Assembly (NCBI GenBank): GCA_021798985.1
Contig: JAJZBI010000013.1
Span: 1 to 64,000 of the forward strand
Direction of reading: 5' to 3'
Source: Actinomycetes bacterium
GTDB taxonomy: Bacteria; Actinomycetota; Acidimicrobiia; Acidimicrobiales; Bog-793
DNA length: 64,000 nt
The position numbers and the translations under genes were made by a program. Within the stretch, counting starts at the first letter, position 1. Every line of letters starts with the position of its first letter. The notes beneath the pieces were generated by a model. That model was not told the origin of the DNA. It saw only the letters and a program-made list of their open reading frames with translations, and ran no database searches. Positions 35,522 through 43,955 of the stretch are shown one piece after another.

Positions 35522-37678
35522 CTACGCGATCACGATGACGTCGAGCCGACGCGGCCCGTGCACGCCCTCGACTCGCTGCAGCTCGATGTCGCTCGTGGCC
35601 GAGGGTCCCGAGATCCAGGTCTGTGGCGTTCCGGGGACCAGGCGAGCGAGCGCCTGATCGGCATCGTCGACGACCTGGTCGTCGCGCACCACGACGATCA
35701 GGTGGTCGGGCAGCAGCGACAGGGCTCGCCGGCCCTGGCCGCTGCCCCCGTCGAGGACGACGGTCCCGGACTCGGCGATCGCCACGGCACACGCGCTGAT
35801 CGCCGCGTCGTAGTGCTCGAGCGTGGCCGCCGGCTCGCCGGTGTCGGTCTCGAACGGTGCCCCCGTCGCGCTCGGCAACCAGGTTGCTTGGATCCCCGGG
35901 GGCACGAGCACGCGGCGCGCGCCCGAGCGGGCGAGCGCCGCGGCAACGGCGTGATCCACCGCATCGGCCCGGGCGGTGGTGACCTCGGCGTGATACGCGC
36001 CGACGCGCTCGAGGAAGGTCGTGAGCGTCGAGGGCGCTGGCTCGGGCGGGCGAGCGGGATTGGGCGGCGGCGTGCTGTTCGGTCGCCGCAGCGGGGCGAG
36101 ATCGGCGAGGATCTTGGCGCGAGTGTCACCGTGGCGCTCGGCCGGTACGGCAGGTGACGCGGCGGTCGCTCCCCGGCGAAAGCGGCGCGCCGCAAGCGAC
36201 CCGAGGAGGGGAGTCGGCCGCGGTGGGGACGCTGGCTCCCGGCCGCGCGTGCGCGCCCACCAGGACCGGAAGGACTCAGGTGGCGCGGCGGGAAGGTCTC
36301 GGGACGCGGCCCACGCGCCGAGCGCACCAGGAAGTTGCGGGGCGAGGCGGCGGAGCAGCCCGTCGGGCAGCACGCCGAAGAGCCGTTCAGCGAGCGCCAT
36401 CTTGCGCGGCGACGCGAGGACCACGGCGGCGGCGCCCATCGTCAGCGCCTCGAGCTTTGGTCCGCCGACCTGCTGGTGCTCGACGACACGGGCGCGCAGG
36501 TGCACGAGCAGGCGGGGGATGTCGATGCGGACCGGGCAGACGGCGAAGCACGCGCCGCACAGCGTGGACGCAAAGGGCAGGGCGGCGGAGACCGGGTCGC
36601 TCACGACGTGGTCGAGCTGCGGGGCGAGCACGGCGCCGATCGGGCCGGGGTAGACCGATCCGTAGGCGTGGCCACCGACGCGCTCATAGACCGGGCAGAC
36701 GTTGAGGCACGCCGCACAGCGAATGCAGCGAAGTGCCTGGCGGCCGACCGGGTCGGCGAGCGTCGCCGTGCGCCCGTTATCGAGGAGGACGAGATGGAAG
36801 GTGCGCGGGCCGTCACCTTGATGGACCCCGCGGAACAGCGACGTGTAGGGGTTCATCCGCTCACCGGTGGCGGAGCGGGCGAGCAGGCGCAAGAAGACGC
36901 CGAGGTCGGCGTTGGTGGGCAGCACCTTCTCGATCCCGACGAGGGAGATGAGCGTCTCGGGCAAGGTGAGGCACATCCGGCCGTTGCCCTCGGACTCGAC
37001 GATGGCGAGCGTGCCTGACTCGGCCACCATGAAGTTGGCGCCAGAGATCGCCACCTTGGCTCGCAAGAAGCGATCCCGCAGGTGGGCTCGTGCCGCCGCA
37101 GCCAGCTCTGCCGGCGCGTCGGCGATGCCGTCCGGCGCGGCGAGCCCCCGCTCGCCCATGCGCGCAGCGAACAGGTCCCGGATCTCCCGGCGGTTGCGGT
37201 GGATCGCCGGGACGACGATGTGGCTCGGCAGGTCGTCGCCGAGCTGGACGATCAGCTCCGCGAGATCGGTCTCGACCGGGGTGATGCCGGCGGCCTCGAG
37301 CGCCCCGTTCAGCTCGATCTCGGCGGTCGTCATGGACTTGACCTTGACGACCTCGTCGACCCCCTCGGCGGCGACGAGGTTGACGATGATCTCGCGCGCC
37401 TCGGCCGCGTCCCGGGCGAAGTGCACGGTGCCGCCGGCCGCCTGCACATTCTGCTCGAGCTCGACGAGCAGGTCGCCAAGTCGGCCGAGCGCGTCGTTCT
37501 TGATGGCCTCGGCCCGCCGCCGCATCGCCTCGAAGTCGGAGAGCTCGTCGACCAAGCGGTCGCGCTTGGCGCGGATCGTCGTGGTGGCCCCCCGCAGGTT
37601 GGCGCGCAGCTGCGGGTCGGCGAGGAAGACGGGCGCGGCGTCAGGGAACGGGGCGGCGTCGCGAAAGCTGCGTGCCAT
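35522..37678 (-). CDS. Fused LutB-LutC lactate oxidation protein
   Basis: Component of the LutABC L-lactate dehydrogenase complex (718 aa), joining two normally separate proteins. Residues about 1-300 are the LutB LUD domain (SGANFMVAESGTLAIVESEGN region). Two [4Fe-4S] motifs then follow, CIRCAACLNVCPVY and CGACFAVCPVRID. After a Pro/Arg-rich linker (about 450-540) the C-terminal LUD domain matches LutC (AISACAVAIAESGTVVLDGG, ending PQTWISGPSATSDIELQ). The ATG 37678 overlaps the lutA TGA by one base (TGATG); the longer frame runs back over lutA. It oxidises lactate to pyruvate, here probably lactate from rhamnose breakdown. Confidence 0.92.
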   Translation of the reverse strand: MARSFRDAAPFPDAAPVFLADPQLRANLRGATTTIRAKRDRLVDELSDFEAMRRRAEAIKNDALGRLGDLLVELEQNVQAAGGTVHFARDAAEAREIIVNLVAAEGVDEVVKVKSMTTAEIELNGALEAAGITPVETDLAELIVQLGDDLPSHIVVPAIHRNRREIRDLFAARMGERGLAAPDGIADAPAELAAAARAHLRDRFLRAKVAISGANFMVAESGTLAIVESEGNGRMCLTLPETLISLVGIEKVLPTNADLGVFLRLLARSATGERMNPYTSLFRGVHQGDGPRTFHLVLLDNGRTATLADPVGRQALRCIRCAACLNVCPVYERVGGHAYGSVYPGPIGAVLAPQLDHVVSDPVSAALPFASTLCGACFAVCPVRIDIPRLLVHLRARVVEHQQVGGPKLEALTMGAAAVVLASPRKMALAERLFGVLPDGLLRRLAPQLPGALGAWAASRDLPAAPPESFRSWWARTRGREPASPPRPTPLLGSLAARRFRRGATAASPAVPAERHGDTRAKILADLAPLRRPNSTPPPNPARPPEPAPSTLTTFLERVGAYHAEVTTARADAVDHAVAAALARSGARRVLVPPGIQATWLPSATGAPFETDTGEPAATLEHYDAAISACAVAIAESGTVVLDGGSGQGRRALSLLPDHLIVVVRDDQVVDDADQALARLVPGTPQTWISGPSATSDIELQRVEGVHGPRRLDVIVIA

Positions 37679-38424
37679 CAGCGGACCGGTGCCGATCGGG
37701 AGGACGTGGCGAGGATCTCCGCGAGGTGCATCGTGCGAAGCGGCAGCCGCTCGCGAGAAGCGCCGCCGCCGAGATGGGTGAGGCAGGAGCTGTCGACCGA
37801 ACAGAGCACCTCGGCCCCGCTGTCGCCGACGGCCTTGAGCTTGTCCTGCATCATCGCGGTCGAGGTCGCGGCGTTCTTCATCGAGAAGGTGCCGCCAAAC
37901 CCACAACAGCTCTCGCGCTCGGCGTGCTCAACGAGCTCGAGGCCCGCGACGTTCGCCAGCAGCCGAAGCGGCTGGTCGCGAAGGCGCAGGACCCGCAGGG
38001 AGTGGCAGCTTGGGTGGTAGGCGACGCGGTGGGGGAAGGCTGCGCCGACGTCGGTCACGCCAAGCACGTCCACGAGCAGCTGGCTGAACTCGTGCAGGGT
38101 GCCCTCCAGCCGCTCGACGCCGCCAGCAAGCTCGGCGTCACCGAGGTCCTCGGCGAGGTTGCGGTATCCCTCGAGCACGGTGCCGGCGCATGACGCCGAG
38201 GGCGTGACGATGGCGTCGAAGCGGGAGAAGACGGCGACAAAGCGCCGGGCGAGCGCGTGCGACTCGTGGCGATAGCCGCTGTTGAGGTGCATCTGGCCAC
38301 AGCAGGTCTGTGCCTCGGGGAAGACGACCTCGTGCCCCAGCCGCTCGAGGACCTCGACGACGGCCTTGCCAGCCGAGGGCGCGAGGGCATCGGTCAGACA
38401 GGTAACGAAGAGCGCGATCTGCAC
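37678..38424 (-). CDS. lutA: LutA-type (Fe-S) heterodisulfide-reductase-like subunit
   Basis: First subunit of the lactate oxidation complex (248 aa). It has two CCG domains: CLTDALAPSAG then QTCCGQMHLNSGYRHE, and YHPSCHSLRVLR then ERESCCGFGGTFSMKN, the cysteine-rich motifs that bind Fe-S clusters in LutA/GlcF/HdrB. GTG 38424 is chosen because GGAGG lies 8 nt upstream; the frame is open further back through the promoter. Coupled by a one-base overlap to the LutB-LutC fusion. A promoter (TTGCGC-17-TAGGGT) lies just upstream. Confidence 0.92.
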   Translation of the reverse strand: MQIALFVTCLTDALAPSAGKAVVEVLERLGHEVVFPEAQTCCGQMHLNSGYRHESHALARRFVAVFSRFDAIVTPSASCAGTVLEGYRNLAEDLGDAELAGGVERLEGTLHEFSQLLVDVLGVTDVGAAFPHRVAYHPSCHSLRVLRLRDQPLRLLANVAGLELVEHAERESCCGFGGTFSMKNAATSTAMMQDKLKAVGDSGAEVLCSVDSSCLTHLGGGASRERLPLRTMHLAEILATSSRSAPVR

Positions 38425-38458
38425 GCGGGACCTCCACGGCGCCGAGGAGAACAGCGCC

Positions 38459-38487
38459 ACCCTATTGAGCGAGCTTGGCCGGCGCAA
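38459..38487 (-). promoter_or_regulatory. lut operon promoter
   Basis: On the minus strand TTGCGC (38487-38482), a 17-nt spacer, and TAGGGT (38464-38459). Predicted start near 38452, about 28 nt before the lutA GTG. Faces away from the rha promoter at 38515. Confidence 0.6.
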
Positions 38488-38514
38488 TCGCACGGCACTG
38501 CGCGACGCGCCTGC

Positions 38515-38543
38515 TTGACGGGGCCGGCGAGGGTCATTAGCGT
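38515..38543 (+). promoter_or_regulatory. rha operon promoter
   Basis: TTGACG (38515-38520), a 17-nt spacer and TAGCGT (38538-38543), the best sigma70-type match in the window. Predicted transcript start near 38550, inside a LacI-type palindrome, leaving a leader of about 220 nt before rhaM. Confidence 0.7.
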
Positions 38544-38549
38544 GTGACA

Positions 38550-38563
38550 TTGGAACGGTTCAG
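38550..38563. promoter_or_regulatory. Candidate operator of the rha/lut divergent region
   Basis: TTGGAACGGTTCAG with the imperfect palindrome TGAAC-C-GTTCCA on the other strand and a central CG step, as in LacI-family sites. It covers the predicted rha start and lies about 98 bp upstream of the predicted lut start, so one repressor could control both. The second LacI protein (43952-45067), at the end of the rha operon, is the likely ligand-responsive partner (inferred). Confidence 0.55.
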
Positions 38564-38723
38564 TAGGCGGCGGGCGCGGCCTCCACATCGTGGCGGCGCT
38601 GGCCGTCTTCCGGCCGCTCCGAGGTGCCCGAGCTTCGGGCCAGGGGGTGCGACCAGTGTGCTCCCTTTGGCCTCGAGCGCTCGGGCCATGCAACGAGTCC
38701 AGCGGTAGTTCCCCCCGGGGATT

Positions 38724-38746
38724 GGGGAGGGCCGTCGGCCCTCCCC
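38724..38746 (+). promoter_or_regulatory. Hairpin in the rhaM leader
   Basis: GGGGAGGGCC-GTC-GGCCCTCCCC, a perfect 10-bp stem 22 nt before the rhaM ATG. It sits close to the ribosome site (GGTGG) and could limit ribosome access or act as an attenuator; no U-run follows. The 205-nt leader around it (38564-38768) contains no gene I can support. Confidence 0.5.
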
Positions 38747-38768
38747 ATGACCCTCCAAAAGGTGGAAG

Positions 38769-39089
38769 ATGCAGCGAGTGTGCTTCGAGCTGAAAGTCCG
38801 CCTGGATCGTCTCGAGGAGTACCGCCAGCGTCATCGCGCCGTGTGGCCAGAGATGGCCGAGGCGTTGCGCGCGGCCGGCTGGCACAACTATTCGCTGTTC
38901 CTCAAGCCCGACGGGATACTGATCGGCTACCTCGAGTGCGAGGACTTCGCGCGCGCCAAGGCGGAGATGGCGCTCACCGAGGTGAACGCCCGCTGGCAGG
39001 CAAGCGTCGCCGAGCTCTTCGAAGAGCTGGAGGGCAGCGATCCCGACCAGGCGATGCAGCCGATCGAGGAGGTCTTCCACCTCCCGTGA
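38769..39089 (+). CDS. rhaM: L-rhamnose mutarotase
   Basis: Interconverts alpha and beta anomers of L-rhamnose (106 aa, the family's normal length). MQRVCFELKVRLDRLEEYRQRH, then VWPEMAEALRAAGWHNYSLFL, with the conserved His/Tyr/Trp positions, and ARWQASVAELFE near the end are typical of RhaM/RhaU. GGTGG lies 4 nt upstream of the ATG. First gene of the rha operon, 46 nt before the isomerase. Confidence 0.95.
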   Translation: MQRVCFELKVRLDRLEEYRQRHRAVWPEMAEALRAAGWHNYSLFLKPDGILIGYLECEDFARAKAEMALTEVNARWQASVAELFEELEGSDPDQAMQPIEEVFHLP

Positions 39090-39135
39090 ACCCCAACGCC
39101 GCTGACCAGGCGCCCAATCGACGAGGAAGAACATC

Positions 39136-40302
39136 ATGAGCGACATCGCGACGGCCAAGGCCGTGCTCCGCCAGCAGCAGATCGAGACCCCCTCGTGGGC
39201 CTATGGCAACACAGGCACGCGTTTTAAGGTCTTCGCCCACCCAGGCGCCGCCCGCAACGCCTTCGAGAAGATCGAAGACGCCGCGATGGTGCACCACCTG
39301 ACTGGCGTCGCCCCCTCGGTGGCGCTGCACATCCCCTGGGACCGCGTCGATGACTACGTCGCGCTCGGCAAGCACGCCGCCGAGCACGGGGTGCGGCTCG
39401 GCGCGATCAACCCCAACGTCTTCCAGGAAGACGAGTACCGCCTTGGCAGCGTCTGCAACCCCGACCCGGCCATCCGCCGCAAGGCGACTGACCACCTGCT
39501 CGAGTGCGTGGAGATCGCGCAGATCACCGGCTCGCCGGCGGTCAGCCTGTGGTTCGCCGACGGCACCAACTATCCCGGCCAGGACGACATCCGCTCCCGC
39601 CAGGACCGCCTGGGCGAGGCGCTCGCCGAGGTCTACGCCGCCTTGCCCGCCGGCGTCGAGATGCTGCTCGAGTACAAGTTCTTCGAGCCGTCCTTCTACA
39701 CGATGGACGTGCCGGACTGGGGCACCTCGCTGCTGCACTGCCTAGCACTCGGCGAGCGGGCGAGGGTGCTCGTCGACACGGGCCACCACGCACCAGGGAC
39801 CAACATCGAGTTCATCGTGGCCTCGCTGATGCGCGCCGGAAAGCTGGGCGGTTTCCATTTCAACAGCCGCTTCTATGCCGACGACGACCTGCTGGTCGGC
39901 GCGGCGGACCCCTACCAGCTGTTCCGGATCATGTTCGAGATCGTCCGCGCCGACGCGGTGACCCCGAGTGGGGGCATCGCCTTCATGCTGGACCAGTGCC
40001 ACAACATCGAAGACAAGGTCGCCGCCGAGGTCCGTTCGGTGATGAACGTGCAGGAGGCGACGGCCAAGGCGCTGCTCGTCGACCGCGAGGCGCTGGCTGA
40101 GGCGCAGGCGAACGGCGACGTGCTCGGCGCGAACAGCCTCTTCGTCGATGCCTTCTCCACCGACGTGCGCCCGATGCTCGCCGAGCTGCGCCAGGAGATG
40201 GGACTCGAGGCCGATCCGCTCGCCGCATATCTGCGCAGCGGATACCGCGAGCAGATCGCCAAGGCGCGCGTGGGCGGCACCGCCACCGGATGGGGGTCCT
40301 GA
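39136..40302 (+). CDS. rhaI: L-rhamnose isomerase (RhaI type)
   Basis: Converts L-rhamnose to L-rhamnulose (388 aa). It resembles the Pseudomonas-type isomerase of the xylose-isomerase-like TIM-barrel superfamily rather than E. coli RhaA. Metal-ligand stretches are visible: LLEYKFFEPSFYTMD (Glu), LVDTGHHAPGTNIEF (Asp, His), GGFHFNSRFYADDDL (His, Asp). SD GAGGAAG upstream of the ATG. The stop TGA is followed by the next ATG after one base. Confidence 0.94.
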   Translation: MSDIATAKAVLRQQQIETPSWAYGNTGTRFKVFAHPGAARNAFEKIEDAAMVHHLTGVAPSVALHIPWDRVDDYVALGKHAAEHGVRLGAINPNVFQEDEYRLGSVCNPDPAIRRKATDHLLECVEIAQITGSPAVSLWFADGTNYPGQDDIRSRQDRLGEALAEVYAALPAGVEMLLEYKFFEPSFYTMDVPDWGTSLLHCLALGERARVLVDTGHHAPGTNIEFIVASLMRAGKLGGFHFNSRFYADDDLLVGAADPYQLFRIMFEIVRADAVTPSGGIAFMLDQCHNIEDKVAAEVRSVMNVQEATAKALLVDREALAEAQANGDVLGANSLFVDAFSTDVRPMLAELRQEMGLEADPLAAYLRSGYREQIAKARVGGTATGWGS

Positions 40303-40303
40303 G

Positions 40304-42355
40304 ATGGCGTTCGAGCAGAACCGGCCGAGCGCGGTCGACGAGCTCCTCGAGCGCTCGCACCGTCTCGGTGCCGACCGGCGGACCACCAACTACGCCGGCG
40401 GCAACACCTCGGTGAAGACCACGGCCACCGACCCGGCCAACGGCGAGGACGTGGAGCTGCTCTACGTGAAGGGCTCGGGTGGTGACCTCGGCACCTTGAC
40501 CGCGGCCGGCCTCGCGGCGCTGCGGCTCGATCGATTGCGGTCCCTCGTGTCCGTCTACCCGGGGCCCGAGCGCGAGGACGAGATGGTGGCGGCGTTCGAC
40601 TTCTGCCTGTTTGGGCGCGGCGGGGCGGCGCCCTCAATCGACACGGCGATGCACGGGCTCGTCGAGTGCGCGCACGTCGACCATCTCCATCCCGACGCCG
40701 GCATCGCGTTCGCCACGTCGGTCGACGGCGAGGCGCTGACCAAGGCGTGCTTTGGCGAGCGCGTCGCTTGGGTGCCCTGGCGCCGTCCGGGATTCCAGCT
40801 CGGCCTCGACATCGCAGAGGTGCAGCGGAGCCACCCGAACGCGATCGGCGTGGTGCTCGGTGGCCACGGGATCACCGCCTGGGGCAAGACGAGCGCTGAG
40901 TGCGAGGCCAACTCACTCGAGATCATCCGCACAGCCCAGGCCTACATCGACGAGCACGGCCGAAGCGATCCCTTCGGCGCCGTCCGCCCGGGTTATGAGG
41001 CGCTGCCCGACAGCGAGCGGCGCGCCCGGGCTGCCGAACTCTTCCCGGTGCTGCGGGGGATGGCGAGTACCGACGTTCGCCAGCTCGGCCACTACGACGA
41101 CTCCGACATCGTCTTGGACTTCTGCTCGCGCGAGCGCCTCGAGGAGCTCGCCCAGCGCGGGACGTCGTGCCCGGATCACTTCCTTCGGACCAAGGTCCGC
41201 CCAATGGTGCTCGACCTGCCGGCGCGCGCGCCGCTCGAGGAGGTGCGCGCTCGGCTTGAAGCGCTGCACGCCGCCTACCGTGAGGAGTACCGGGCGTACT
41301 ACGAGCGCTACGCCACCAAGGACAGCCCGGCGATGCGCGGTGCGGATCCGGCGATCGTGCTCGTGCCGGGCGTGGGGATGTTCAGCTTCGGCAAGGACAA
41401 GCAGACCGCTCGGGTCGCCGGGGAGTTCTACGTCAATGCCATCAACGTGATGGCTGGCGCTGAGGCGATCTCACGCTATGCGCCCATCTCTGAGTCCGAG
41501 AAGTTCCGCATCGAGTACTGGGCCCTCGAGGAGGACAAGCTGCGTCGCCTGCCGCCTCCCCGGCCGCTCGCCGGCCGGATCGCCCTGGTCACCGGGGGCG
41601 GCTCGGGCATCGGCGCCGCCACCGCGAGGCGACTGGCGGCCGAGGGGGCGTGCGTCGTCGTGGCCGACCGCGACGAGCCCGCGGCTGTTCGGGTCGCCGG
41701 AGAAATCGGTGGCCCGGACCGGTCGGTTGCGGTGGGCGTGGACGTCACCGACGAGGAGGCGATCGCCCGCGCCCTGGACGATGCGGTGCTCGCCTTCGGT
41801 GGGGTGGACCTCGTCGTCAACAACGCCGGGCTGTCTTTGTCGCGCAGCCTGTTTGAGACGACGGCGGCGGACTGGGATCTCCAGCACGACGTGATGGCCC
41901 GCGGCTCGTTCCTTGTCGCCAAGGCCGCCGCGTCGGTCATGGTGCGCCAGAAGCTGGGCGGCGACATTGTCTATGTGGCCAGCAAGAACGGAGTCTTCGC
42001 CGGGCCGAACAACCTCGCCTACGGCGCCGCCAAGGCCGACCAGGCGCACCAGGTCCGCCTGCTCGCCGCCGAGCTTGGATCTCACGCCATCCGCGTGAAC
42101 GGCGTCAACCCCGACGGGGTGGTCCGGGGTTCGGGCATCTTCGCCGGTGGCTGGGGGGCCCAGCGGGCCGCGGTCTACGGCGTGCCCGAGGAGGAGCTCG
42201 GCGCGTACTACGCCAAGCGGACCCTGCTCGGCGCCGAGGTGCTCCCCGAGCACGTGGCCGCCGCGATCTTCGCGCTCGTCGGCCCGGACCTCTCGCGCAC
42301 GACGGGGATGTTCGTGCCGGTCGACGGCGGTGTCGCCGCCGCCTTCTTGCGCTGA
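40304..42355 (+). CDS. rhaEW: Bifunctional rhamnulose-1-P aldolase / lactaldehyde dehydrogenase (RhaEW)
   Basis: Fusion of two steps (683 aa). Residues 1 to about 400 are a class II aldolase: TNYAGGNTSVKT, KGSGGDLGTL, the zinc histidines in CAHVDHLHPDAGIAF and GGHGITAWGKTSAEC. It splits L-rhamnulose 1-phosphate into DHAP and L-lactaldehyde. Residues about 430-683 are a short-chain dehydrogenase: nucleotide loop VTGGGSGIGAA, NNAGLSLS, catalytic Y-x-x-x-K in LAYGAAKADQA, oxidising lactaldehyde to lactate. This two-domain arrangement is the RhaEW type known from comparative genomics of rhamnose use. ATG 40304 is set by the one-base gap after rhaI. Product lactate matches the neighbouring LutABC genes. 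Confidence 0.94.
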   Translation: MAFEQNRPSAVDELLERSHRLGADRRTTNYAGGNTSVKTTATDPANGEDVELLYVKGSGGDLGTLTAAGLAALRLDRLRSLVSVYPGPEREDEMVAAFDFCLFGRGGAAPSIDTAMHGLVECAHVDHLHPDAGIAFATSVDGEALTKACFGERVAWVPWRRPGFQLGLDIAEVQRSHPNAIGVVLGGHGITAWGKTSAECEANSLEIIRTAQAYIDEHGRSDPFGAVRPGYEALPDSERRARAAELFPVLRGMASTDVRQLGHYDDSDIVLDFCSRERLEELAQRGTSCPDHFLRTKVRPMVLDLPARAPLEEVRARLEALHAAYREEYRAYYERYATKDSPAMRGADPAIVLVPGVGMFSFGKDKQTARVAGEFYVNAINVMAGAEAISRYAPISESEKFRIEYWALEEDKLRRLPPPRPLAGRIALVTGGGSGIGAATARRLAAEGACVVVADRDEPAAVRVAGEIGGPDRSVAVGVDVTDEEAIARALDDAVLAFGGVDLVVNNAGLSLSRSLFETTAADWDLQHDVMARGSFLVAKAAASVMVRQKLGGDIVYVASKNGVFAGPNNLAYGAAKADQAHQVRLLAAELGSHAIRVNGVNPDGVVRGSGIFAGGWGAQRAAVYGVPEEELGAYYAKRTLLGAEVLPEHVAAAIFALVGPDLSRTTGMFVPVDGGVAAAFLR

Positions 42356-42362
42356 GGACGAG

Positions 42363-43859
42363 ATGGCAGCAATCGAGGCGGTTGCGCTCGACCTCGGCGC
42401 GACGAGCGGCCGGGTGGTGCTTGGCCGGATCGGGCCCGACCGCCTCGAGCTCGTGGAGGTGTCGCGTTTTGCCAACGGGGGAGTCCGCCTCTTGGACGCG
42501 CTGCACTGGGACGTGCTCGGCATCTACCGCAACTTTCTCGACGGCCTGCGTCGCGCCGCCGCCATGGCGCAGCCGGCGTCGATCGGCGTCGACAGCTGGG
42601 CGGTCGACTTCGGCCTGCTCGGCGCCGACGGGTCCCTGCTGGCCAACCCCCTGCACTATCGCGACCCGCGCTTTGTCCCGGTGATGGCCGAGGTGCTCGG
42701 CGAGCTCGGCGCCGATGCGCTGTACCGGCGCGGCGGGATCCAGCTCCAGGCGTTCAACACCCTCTTCCAGCTCGTCGAGGCAAAGCGCTCGGGGCGACTG
42801 GACGGCGCGGCCACGATGCTGATGATCCCCGATCTCTTGTCGTACTGGCTGTGCGGCGGTGCTGCCGTCGAGCGCACCAACGCCTCGACGACCCAGCTGC
42901 TTCGGACCGACGGGGAGTGGGACGGCGAGCTGATCGCCGCGCTCGGCCTGCCGCGCCCGCTGTTCCCCGCGCTCGTCGATCCCGGCGGCACCTATGGCCG
43001 TCTCAGCGAGGCGGTTGCCCAGGAGACCGGCCTCGCAATGGGCACGAAGATCACCGCGGTCTGCTCACACGACACCGCCTCGGCGGTCGCCGCCGTGCCG
43101 GCGGTCGACGATCGCTTCGGCTACATCTCGGCGGGCACCTGGTCGCTCGTCGGCTTGGAACTCGAGGCCCCGGTGTGCAGCGAGGAGAGCCGGGCGGCCA
43201 ATTTCACCAACGAGCGCGGCATCGACGGCACCGTGCGCTTCCTGCGCAACGTGACCGGCTTCTACCTGCTCGAGGAGTGCCTGCGCGAGTGGTCCCGCGT
43301 GGCGCACGCGCCGATCGCCCTCGAGCCGCTCCTCGCCGAGGCCGCACGCTGTGAAGCCCGGCGCACGTTGATCGACGTCGACGACCCTGAACTGCTCGGA
43401 CCGCTCGGAGTCCCCGGCGAGATCGCCCAGCTCTGTCGGCGCCGTGACCTGCCAGCGCCGAGCTCACCGGCCGAGATCACGCGCTGTTTGCTTGACAGCC
43501 TCGCCTTCGCCTATGCGCGCCATCTCGGGGCCGCCGCCCGGCTCGCGGACCGCGAGATCGCCACGGTCCACCTCGTCGGGGGCGGGGCCCGCAACGAGGT
43601 GTTAGCACAGCTCACCGCGGATGCCACGGGCCTTCCGGTGATCGCCGGGCCAGTCGAGGCCGCCGCGACGGGGAACCTCCTCGTGCAAGCGCGCGCCCTC
43701 GGTGCGTTGCGCGGCGATCGCGCCGAGCTGCGTCGCCTGGTGCGCGCGCAGGTGCCGACGACAACCTTTTCCCCGCGCCGCGCCGAGACGCGGGCGTGGC
43801 GCGCCACGCGTTCGGCGCTCGCCGATGAGAGGCCGCTTTCGCCTGAGCGCCTCGGCTAG
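42363..43859 (+). CDS. rhaB: L-rhamnulokinase
   Basis: Phosphorylates L-rhamnulose at C1 with ATP (498 aa). FGGY-kinase fold: N-terminal phosphate loop ALDLGATSGRVVLGRIG, SIGVDSWAVDFGLLGADG with the sugar-binding Asp, RRGGIQLQAFNTLFQL, and the C-terminal ATP site SAGTWSLVG plus VHLVGGGARNEVLAQLTADA. ATG 42363 has GAGGAC 7 nt upstream, 7 nt after the rhaEW stop. The C-terminus carries an Arg-rich tail of about 30 residues. Confidence 0.95.
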   Translation: MAAIEAVALDLGATSGRVVLGRIGPDRLELVEVSRFANGGVRLLDALHWDVLGIYRNFLDGLRRAAAMAQPASIGVDSWAVDFGLLGADGSLLANPLHYRDPRFVPVMAEVLGELGADALYRRGGIQLQAFNTLFQLVEAKRSGRLDGAATMLMIPDLLSYWLCGGAAVERTNASTTQLLRTDGEWDGELIAALGLPRPLFPALVDPGGTYGRLSEAVAQETGLAMGTKITAVCSHDTASAVAAVPAVDDRFGYISAGTWSLVGLELEAPVCSEESRAANFTNERGIDGTVRFLRNVTGFYLLEECLREWSRVAHAPIALEPLLAEAARCEARRTLIDVDDPELLGPLGVPGEIAQLCRRRDLPAPSSPAEITRCLLDSLAFAYARHLGAAARLADREIATVHLVGGGARNEVLAQLTADATGLPVIAGPVEAAATGNLLVQARALGALRGDRAELRRLVRAQVPTTTFSPRRAETRAWRATRSALADERPLSPERLG

Positions 43860-43955
43860 CCTCCCGACGTGCCCGTTCGTGCGGTTGGTGGCCCATGGTG
43901 CCGAGCGCCCCAGCGCCGGGCGGCGCGCCGCCAGCGGTCGCGGCGCGATCGATGA
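43857..43955 (+). promoter_or_regulatory. Possible internal promoter and 28-codon leader frame before the second lacI
   Basis: TAGCCT (43857-43862, overlapping the rhaB stop) is followed 6 nt later by GTG 43869. This GTG opens a 28-codon frame (VPVRAVGGPWCRAP...) whose TGA overlaps the lacI ATG 43952 as ATGA. This is the same -10/leader-frame design as at 12134-12223. The -35 is weak, so this may be coincidence. Confidence 0.3.

Noticed and set aside
38590..38793. 67-codon frame in the rhaM leader
   Set aside because: No ribosome site, overlaps the rhaM start, Cys/Gly/Arg-rich and not protein-like; better explained as leader RNA.
43895..43951. N-terminal extension of the second LacI protein from ATG 43895
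   Set aside because: Pro/Ala-rich, no ribosome site, lies before the helix-turn-helix; ATG 43952 fits better, though not excluded.
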